DNA of 64,000 nt from NCBI GenBank assembly GCA_016802295.1, contig JAESIW010000129.1, positions 352,061 to 416,060 on the forward strand. The letters run 5' to 3'. Shown here one piece after another: positions 56,641 to 64,000 of this stretch. Both the position numbers and the translations under genes were made by a program. The stretch's first letter is position 1; the number at the start of each line of letters is the position of its first letter. The DNA is from Brachionus rotundiformis. Taxonomy: Eukaryota; Rotifera; Eurotatoria; Ploima; Brachionidae. The notes under the pieces are model-generated. The model made no database searches and was not told where the DNA came from. It worked only from the letters and a program-made list of their open reading frames with translations.

Positions 56641-58887
56641 AGATGAAAAGATGTTTCAGAGTTAAACAGATGTTTTTTTAAATAATGTTTTAAAAAAGGA
56701 TATTTGTGATTAAATTGTTTTGTTTAAGAATTTTAAACACTAGAATGATCTAATTATTACATTAATTTATTATTCAGTAGTAACCTATCAAATCTAGCCA
56801 TTATAATGAATTAAAGAGGAAACAGAGACTAGACAATCAATATATATCATAAATATCCCTTAATCCGATATAATTTGAATATTTTGTTGTTAAATTACAA
56901 ATAAAGAATTTAAATGTCTTTGAAATATCTATTATCAATTATCAATTAGTAAATTGATAATTATCCATCATATAATGAATATTTGGTACTTTTATGATTA
57001 TATATATAGTTAGATTATTTAAGTATTTCATGTCTTTGAACTCTATTAATTCTTAATCTTCTTTCTAAAATCTACCAGATAAGCGTAGACGTTCAAAACT
57101 ATTGATATAAATCTCTAATCATACGATTATGCGATTATAAATTGCAATTTTTAGTATTCAGATTTAAACAGACGTTTTTAAAAAAAAATGGTATAAAAAA
57201 GGATATTTGTGATTAAATTGTTTCAATTAAGAATTTTAAACGCTCGAATGATCTTTTTGTGACAATAATATATTTTACTGATGCAACCTATCAAATCTAG
57301 CAATTGATTTCAATTAAAGAGGAAATAAAGACTAGATAATACAAATATATCATAAATATCCCTTAATCCGATATAATCTGAATATTTTGTTGTTAAATTA
57401 CAAATAAAGAATTTAAATGTCTCTGAAATATCTATTATAAATTATTTCAATTAGTAAATTGATAATTATTCATCATTAATTGAATATTTGGTACTATTAT
57501 GATTATATATATAGATTATTTAAGTATTTCATGTCTTTGAACTCTATTAATTCTTAATCTTCTTTCTAAAATCTACCAGATAAGCGTAGATATTCAAAAC
57601 TATTGATATAAATCTCTAATCATACGATTATGCGATTATAAATTGCAATTTTTGGTATTCACAGTTAAACAGACGTTTTTTTAAATAAAATGGTATAAAA
57701 AAGGATATTTGTGATTAAATTGTTTCAATTAAAAATTTTAAACGCGGGAATGATCTAATTGTTACAATAATCAATTTTACTGATGCAACCTATCAAATCT
57801 AGCAATTAATTTCAATTAAAGAGGAAATAAAGACTAAATAATACAAATATATCATAAATATCCCTTAATCCGATATAATTTGAATATTTTGTTGTTAAAT
57901 TACAAATAAAGAATTTAAATGTCTTTGAAATATCNNNNNNNNNNNNNNNNNNNNNNNNNNNNNNNNNNNNNNNNNNNNNNNNNNNNNNNNNNNNNNNNNN
58001 NNNNNNNNNNNNNNNNNNNNNNNNNNNNNNNNNNNNNNNNNNNNNNNNNNNNNNNNNNNNNNNNNNTTTGGTACTTTTATGATTATATATATAGATTATT
58101 TAAGTATTTCATGTCTTTGAACTCTATTAATTCTTAATCTTCTTTCTAAAATCTACCAGATAAGCGTAGACATTCAAAACTATTGATATAAATCACTAAT
58201 CATACGATTATGCGATTATAAATTGCAATTTTTGGTATTCACAGTTAAACAGACGTTTTTTTAAATAGAATGGTATAAAAAAGGATATTTGTGATTAAAT
58301 TGTTTCAATTAAAAATTTAAAACGCAGGAATGATCTTTTTGTCACAATAATTAATTTTACTGATGCAACCTATCAAATCTAGCAATAAATTTCAATTAAA
58401 GAGGAAATAAAGACTAGATAATACAAATATATCATAAATATCCCTTAATCCGATATAATCTGAATATTTTGTTGTTAAATTACAAATAAAGAATTTAAAT
58501 GTCTCTGAAATATCTATTATCAATTATTTCAATCAGTAAATAGATTATTATCCATCAAAAAATGAATATTTGGTACTTTAATGATTATATATATGGATTA
58601 TTTAAGTATTTCATGCCTTTGAACTCTATTAATTCTTAATCTTCATTCTAAAATCTACCAGATAAGCGAAGACATTCAAAACTATTGATATAAATCTCTA
58701 ATCATACGATTATGCGATTATAAATTGCAATTTTCACTTTTCTGAGTTAAAAATATGTTTGTTTAAGAAATGTTTTATAAAATGAGATTTGTGATTAATT
58801 TGTTTCAATTAAAAATTTTAAACGCAGGAACGATCTAATTGTTACTATAATTAATTTTACTGATGCAACCTATCAAATATAGCAATT
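56641..58887. repeat. satellite array, ~502-bp monomer, about 4.5 units
   Basis: The word TAATCCGATATAAT recurs at 56861, 57364, 57866 and 58446. The first intervals are 503 and 502 bp; the last (580) spans the N gap. Monomers share GGATATTTGTGATTAAATTG, CAACCTATCAAATCTAGCAA, AAGAATTTAAATGTCT and AAATCTACCAGATAAGCGTA with few differences. The array is cut on the right by the 5' LTR at 58888. Confidence 0.9.
57935..58066. other. assembly gap (N run) in the satellite
   Basis: 132 Ns. From neighbouring monomers only about 55 bp are missing at this point, so the gap length is not faithful, or units were collapsed. Confidence 0.95.
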
Positions 58888-59093
58888 TGTAGTAATGCAA
58901 GTCTAGCTAACTAGCTTGTTTTATTTGACTAACTAGTTTTTTTGATTTTATTTAAACAAACATTCTAATTAAAAATTAGGTGCGGGGTTTTATATTTAAA
59001 CTTGAAATTTATTTATGATTTTGGTTGTTTTTTGATTTGGAAAATAAAATATATTAAACAAAAGAACATTTGTTTATTTTGTTGAATATTACA
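58888..59093 (+). repeat. 5' LTR
   Basis: 206 bp, starts TGTAGT and ends TTACA (TGTA...TACA inverted ends). Differs from the 3' LTR by three substitutions and one 1-bp indel. Contains AATAAA near its 3' part. Confidence 0.93.
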
Positions 59094-59095
59094 TC

Positions 59096-59108
59096 TGGCG
59101 CAGTGAGC
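59096..59108 (+). other. primer-binding site
   Basis: TGGCGCAGTGAGC, two bases after the LTR. The TGGCGCAGT core matches the Ser-tRNA-type primer site known from gypsy elements such as 17.6 and 297. Confidence 0.65.
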
Positions 59109-59116
59109 AAACAAAA

Positions 59117-62100
59117 ATGGCAGAAGGCGGTTTTGGTTGTTTTGATCCCGATACTGATGTGTCAACTGTTGGTGTGCGGTGGAAAAGATACAAAGCGAGG
59201 TTTGAAAATTACATGGTGGCAAAGACATCGAAGAAGTTTACGGAAATTAGTCAGGAGGTGAAACTGGCTTCACTTTTGCACTATGTTGGAGATAGGGTAT
59301 ATGAGATGTACCAGTACGTGGCTAAACCGAACCATAGTTATGATGATGTAATTAGAGAATTAGACGAATTTTTCGTTGAGAAAATCAATATCGAGTATGA
59401 GAAATTTGTATTTTCTCAAACAAAACAAGCCAGGAACGAGCTTTTTGATAGTTTTGTGAATAAGTTGAGAATATTAGTAAAGAATTGTGGGTATAACGAT
59501 CCAAATTCAGAGATAAAGACAAGGATTATTCAGGGTTGTCAATCAGAAGCATTAAGAATTCAGGCATTGAACGACGCGGAGATGACACTAGATGATTTGA
59601 TTAGGAATGGAAGGAACATGGAGTTGGCGAAGATTCAATCGAGTGCGATCGTGGAAGACAAAGTGAAGATGGTTGGGGCAGTTTGAGCAAAGAATTTTGA
59701 AGCAAATTTTAGTGGAAGGAAATGCGATTATTGTGGAAAAACTCATAAACCTGGAGCAGCGAACTGTCCAGCGAAAGGCAAGAAATGCAACAAATGTGCG
59801 AGATTAAATCATTTTAGTGTAGTGTGCAGATCCAGTATGGGAGAGAAATTTGATAAAAGTAGAACTGAGCGTCGAGTTGGATGTGTGACTGTCAACAAGG
59901 AGACTGATGAATATGTGTTTTCAGTATCATTTGGGAAGTTGGACTTACCAACTACCGAAGTGGAGATGGCTGAAGAGAAACTTAAGGTGAAGATGTTGAT
60001 AGATACAGGATGTAGTCTTAACATTATTGATGAGCCAACATACGAGAAATTTCGTGTAAAACCAAAATTAGAGAATGTGAGTGGCCAAGTATATGGATTT
60101 CAGAACAAAAACCCTCTAACGTTTAGGGGTGAGTTTAAGACTCAGATAAGTTATGGAACAAAGGGAATTGATGCAAGGCTAGCAGTCATCAGAGGAGCTG
60201 AGAGATGTTTACTTGGATATAGTTCAGCCTCAGAGTTGGGATTAGTGAAAGTTATACATAATATGGAGGAGAAAATTATCCATGGCAGCAATAAAGAGTA
60301 TTGGGAGAAGCGGTACCCGGAGGTTTTCAGTGACAAGTTGGGTAACTTAAAAGATTTTGAAATAGAATTGGACATTGATGAGACGGTTAAACCAGTGTAT
60401 ATGAAGCACGAGAGGATTCCATTTAATTTAAGGGAGAAGCTTGAAGAGATAGTGAGGAGTGGGTTAGAGGATGGAGTGTTTGAAGAAGCGAGAGGTCCTA
60501 CCAAATGGTTATTACCAGCAATGCTTGTGCCAAAGTCAGACAATAGATTAAGTTTTGTTATAGACGCAAGTCCGGCAAATCGAGCCATTAAGCGAACTAG
60601 ACATGTGTTACCAACAACCGAAGATTTGATTTATGGGATAAATGGAGCCAAAGTTTTTAGCAAGATAGATTTGAAGGATGGTTATCATCAGTGTACTTTA
60701 GCTGAAAAGTCTAGAGAGATTACAACTTTTAGCACACATTTTGGATTATTTCGCTACAAGCGTTTGTTACAGGGCATTAATGCGGCACCAGAGATTTTTC
60801 ATAGAATTATTAAGACGCAGATTGTCGATGGATTGCATGGGGTGAAGAATTTAATGGACGACATTTTGGTATTTGGAGAAACGAAAGAAGAGCACGACGA
60901 ACGACTGGACAAAGTGCTTAAGCGGCTTAGTGATAAAGGTTTGACGGTGAACCGGAAAAAATGTGAAATTGGAAGAGAAAAAGTCGAGTTCTATGGGTTG
61001 GAATTTTCAAGTGATGGTATCAGGATGACTGATGACAAGATCAAGGCGTTGAAGGAGGCGGCGAACCCTACAACACCAGGAGAGATCCACAGTTTGTTAG
61101 GTTTGAGTACATACTGTTCGAGATTTATTAAAAATCATTCAGAGATAACTGATCAGCTGAGACAGTTAACACGTGGAAAAAACAAGTGGAAATGGGATTC
61201 TGACCAAGAGAAAGCATTGAAGATGCTTAAAGAAGCAGCGACCGGAAATGTCCTAAGCTATTACAATACGAAATGGAAGACAGAATTGGTAGTGGATGCA
61301 AGTCCAGTGGGGCTTGGAGCGATATTATTACAGCGAAACCCAAAGGATACGGAAGACGTTAGGATCATAGCATATGGGAGTCGATCTCTTACGGATGTTG
61401 AGAGGCGGTATTCGCAAATTGAAAAAGAATGTTTGGCTATTGTTTGGGGATGCGAAAAGTTTCATATATACTTGTATGGTAGAGTTTTTGTGATAAAAAC
61501 AGACAACAAGGCATTGGAGTTCATTTTCAAACGATCAGGCAAGAAAACCCCTCTTCGAATAGAGCGTTGGTCGATTCGACTAAATGAATACGACTTCAAA
61601 GTTGAGCACATGCCTGGGAACAGCAACCCAGCAGATTATTTATCAAGGAAGCCGATTGAAAGTGTTGAATCGAATCAAAAAGATATTGAGCTTTATGTGA
61701 ATTATGTTTTTGAACAGTCGGTTCCAAGTTCAATCACGCATGAACAAATAATTGAGCACACGAAGCAGGACAAGGTTTTACAAGAGCTAATTAAGAGAAT
61801 TCGTGGTCTGAAAGTGAACATGGCGAATAGACTGTCCAAGAGCTATGATAATGTTTTTCATGAGTTGACTGTGACTGATCAAGATGTTGTTATGAGAGGA
61901 GATGTAGTTGTTCTACCTGAGAGTTTGATTAATAAAGTTATTGATTTGGCACATGAAGGACACCAGGGGATAACGAAAACTAAAGCGTTAATTCGGAGCA
62001 TGGTATGGTTTCCAGGGTTAGATGGATCGGTGCTGAGAAGACTGAAAGATTGTTTGGTATGTCAAGTGAATAGTACAAAAGACAATTTTGAACCATTACG

Positions 62101-63049
62101 GATGAGTGAAATGCCAAATGGCGCATGGCAATATTTGTCTATTGATTTTTATGGTCCTACACCATCAAATACATATTTAATTCTTATATTTTGTGACTAT
62201 TCAAGGTTTGTTTTGGTAGAAGAAGTGTTGACTACAGCTGCTAAGTATGTGATACCAGTTTTGCATGGAATATGGGTCTTAATTGGAATTCCATAGGGGA
62301 TTAGGACAGACAACGGTCCACCCTTTAATGGTTCGGACTTTGAAACATTTTGTAGAGTTTTCGCAGTCAAGCACAGGCTTATAACCCCATACTGGCCAAG
62401 GGCTAATGGTGAAGTGGAACAGTTCAACAGGAATTTGACCAAGGTGATGAGGAATTCGGCTGTGAAAGGTGTAAGTTGGAAGAAAGAGTTAAACACATTT
62501 TTGGGAACATATAGAGCGTCTCCACATACTACCACTGGAGTTCCACCTGCTAGACTAATATTTAGATTTTGCAATACTAGTAGATTGGCGAGGGTAAAAC
62601 CGGAAATGGAAATGGTGGACGATTTGGACAAGAAAGCGAGAAAGAAGGATTTGGTAGCGAAAAGAAAGATGAAAGAGTATGCTGACGACAAACAAAAGAG
62701 CAAAGAGACTAATTTAGCGGAAAATGATTGGGTGCTATACAGGAAGCCAAGAGGTAAAGTGTTTGACAAACTGGAACCAGTGAGAGATACAAGTCCATGG
62801 AGAGTGGTTGAAGTCAAAGGGAGTATGGTGACAGCGGAGTCGAGTGCCGGAGAGCAGGTCACTAGGAACTCATCAAGTTTCAAGAAATTAAATCAAGATA
62901 GAATGGATACTCAAATGGTTGAGAGTCATGAAGCTGTGGGAGAACAACAACATGAGACAAATGGGACTCAGTTGAGGAGGTCAACGAGAGCTGGTCGAAG
63001 TCAAATTGAGAAGTTACAATTGAACACTGGGAAAAAGAGTTATTTATAG
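59117..63049 (+). pseudogene. gag-pol of the LTR element, broken by two in-frame stops
   Basis: One frame throughout. Gag (from 59117) is cut by TGA at 59684-59686 just before two zinc knuckles (CDYCGKTHKPGAANC and CNKCARLNHFSVVC). The frame then stays open to a TAG at 62294-62296. Protease: MLIDTGCSLNIID. RT: KVFSKIDLKDGYHQCTL, LLQGINAAPEIFHRI and NLMDDILVF (LMDD at the catalytic YxDD position). RNase H: VVDASPVGLGAILLQ, TDNKALEFIF. Integrase: HEGHQGITKTKALI with DCLVCQ (HHCC zinc site), then catalytic Asp in LSIDFYGP, the TAG, catalytic Asp in RTDNGPPF and Glu in ANGEVEQFNR. It ends at 63049. The first stop separates capsid from nucleocapsid, the second falls between the two catalytic Asp residues of integrase. 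Confidence 0.9.
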
Positions 63050-63103
63050 GTTTAGTTAGTATTTAAATTTTGTAATAGTAGAACTTTAAAAAAAAAAAAA
63101 AAT

Positions 63104-63114
63104 AGAGGGGAAGA
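63104..63114 (+). other. polypurine tract
   Basis: AGAGGGGAAGA directly before the 3' LTR, after a run of A; the usual plus-strand primer. Confidence 0.8.
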
Positions 63115-63319
63115 TGTAGTAATGCAAGTCTAGCTAACTAGCTTGTTTTATTTGACTAACTAGTTTGTTTGATTTTATTTAAACAAACATTCTAATTAAA
63201 AATTAGGTGCGGGGTTTTATATTTAAACTTGAATTTTATTTATGATTGTGGTTGTTTTTGATTTGGAAAATAAAATATATTAAACAAAAGAACATTTGTT
63301 TATTTTGTTGAATATTACA
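63115..63319 (+). repeat. 3' LTR
   Basis: 205 bp copy of the 5' LTR, TGTAGT to TTACA. Confidence 0.93.
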
Positions 63320-64000
63320 ATTACTTAACCTTTGCTTCAGTCAGATCTTAAGTGGTTATTGGTTTCTATGTTTCTGGTGCTCGTATTAACATACGCCCTT
63401 GAGATGTCCATTGAAGGATTATGTCCGTTATTCGTGGTTTTAATTCTAATTACATCTTAGGATTATACCAATTCTTGATTTCTTAAAGCGTTCCCATCTC
63501 CTCACTTCCCAAGTTTATGAATTGGCTTACATACTCGATTTCGTTCAGATCCATGAAATAATAAAACTAGTTCAAAATTAATTGGAAATAATTTTGATTA
63601 AATTTAACTCTATTTGGCATTAAGACTATTAAATTCTAAAAAATGGTTTTTGTAATATTATTTAGAAAATCTGGTATCTCATCTTATCTCATCAGCCTTG
63701 GCTTTTGTTGAGTATTTTGATAATTGACTCGATTTAAATGTAATTTAAAAGTTGGTCAAAATAGCACCATCATAATTTAGCCATGGAATCTTTCAATAAT
63801 CTGCCACTGTCATGTCTTAACATATCTTGCCTAATTCTTTTAAAAATACATTCTTTATTATCTTAAGTGAATTTTATTAAGTTAAGTGAAAGAAATATTT
63901 GCAAATTTTCAAAAAAAATTTTGTTAAATTTTATATTTATATTAAGCATTAGATATTTAAATATTGAATTTATAATTTCTAGTGTTAGAAAATCAGTAAT
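63320..64000. other. unannotated right edge
   Basis: Not satellite. 63320-63560 is of higher complexity and may belong to another repeat; no frame or RNA gene recognised. The rest is AT-rich. Confidence 0.4.

Larger units (their letters stand above)
58888..63319 (+). mobile_element. nearly complete Ty3/gypsy LTR retrotransposon (4.4 kb)
   Basis: Two direct LTRs (58888-59093 and 63115-63319) bound a primer-binding site, one gag-pol reading frame (59117-63049) and a polypurine tract. Domain order gag, zinc knuckle, protease, RT, RNase H, integrase places it in Ty3/gypsy. There is no envelope frame. Two stop codons (59684, 62294) break an otherwise continuous frame. No clear target-site duplication: the left flank is satellite DNA and the right flank is not. 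Confidence 0.93.

Noticed and set aside
1..64000. CRISPR arrays, riboswitches, bacterial-type promoters, rRNA or tRNA genes
   Set aside because: None seen; intron-rich genes and transposon types show a eukaryotic nuclear sequence.

Overview
The window looks like AT-rich invertebrate nuclear DNA. Genes are split by very short GT-AG introns (mostly 32-70 nt), several end with an AATAAA signal, and the set includes a synaptic-vesicle tetraspan protein and three centriole/cilium proteins. The base composition, tiny introns and gene content would fit a rotifer such as Brachionus. That placement is an inference from style, not from a marker gene.

Left part (1-36 kb), gene-dense. In order: the 3' end of a single-pass membrane protein (+); an unidentified 235-residue protein (-); an unidentified three-exon coiled-coil protein (+); a RANBP2/Nup358-like nucleoporin with three RanBD-zinc-finger repeats (-); a CCDC17-like protein in 12 exons (-); a synaptophysin-family protein (-); CCDC77 (+); ERGIC3 (-); an AHCYL/IRBIT-type adenosylhomocysteinase-like protein (-); an SRPK kinase (-); POC1 (+); TMEM42 (+), which overlaps a stomatin-like STOML1/UNC-24-type protein (+); and an 83-residue membrane protein with a 32-nt intron (+). 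I rebuilt exon structures by hand by requiring GT-AG borders and matching phases; nearly all internal genes close without a frame conflict.

Right part (36-64 kb), repeat-rich. It holds a LINE fragment lacking its RT, an intronless WD-repeat gene, an RT remnant carrying a piggyBac-type MITE in a TTAA site, a decayed DDE-like open frame, a MULE-like transposase split by a 5'-truncated LINE, a small membrane-protein gene, a decayed element with SWIM-like and USP-like peptidase segments, two broken Ty3/gypsy gag or gag-int remnants, half of a BED/hAT transposase, a ~502-bp satellite array with an assembly gap, and a nearly complete Ty3/gypsy LTR retrotransposon (LTRs differ by 3 substitutions and 1 indel) whose single gag-pol frame is broken by two stop codons.

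The genes do not form one pathway. CCDC17, CCDC77 and POC1 lie within 20 kb and all point to centrioles or cilia. RANBP2, SRPK, ERGIC3, AHCYL and STOML1 are general cell-biology genes (nuclear transport, splicing-factor phosphorylation, ER-Golgi cycling, IP3/methyl-cycle regulation, membrane scaffolding).
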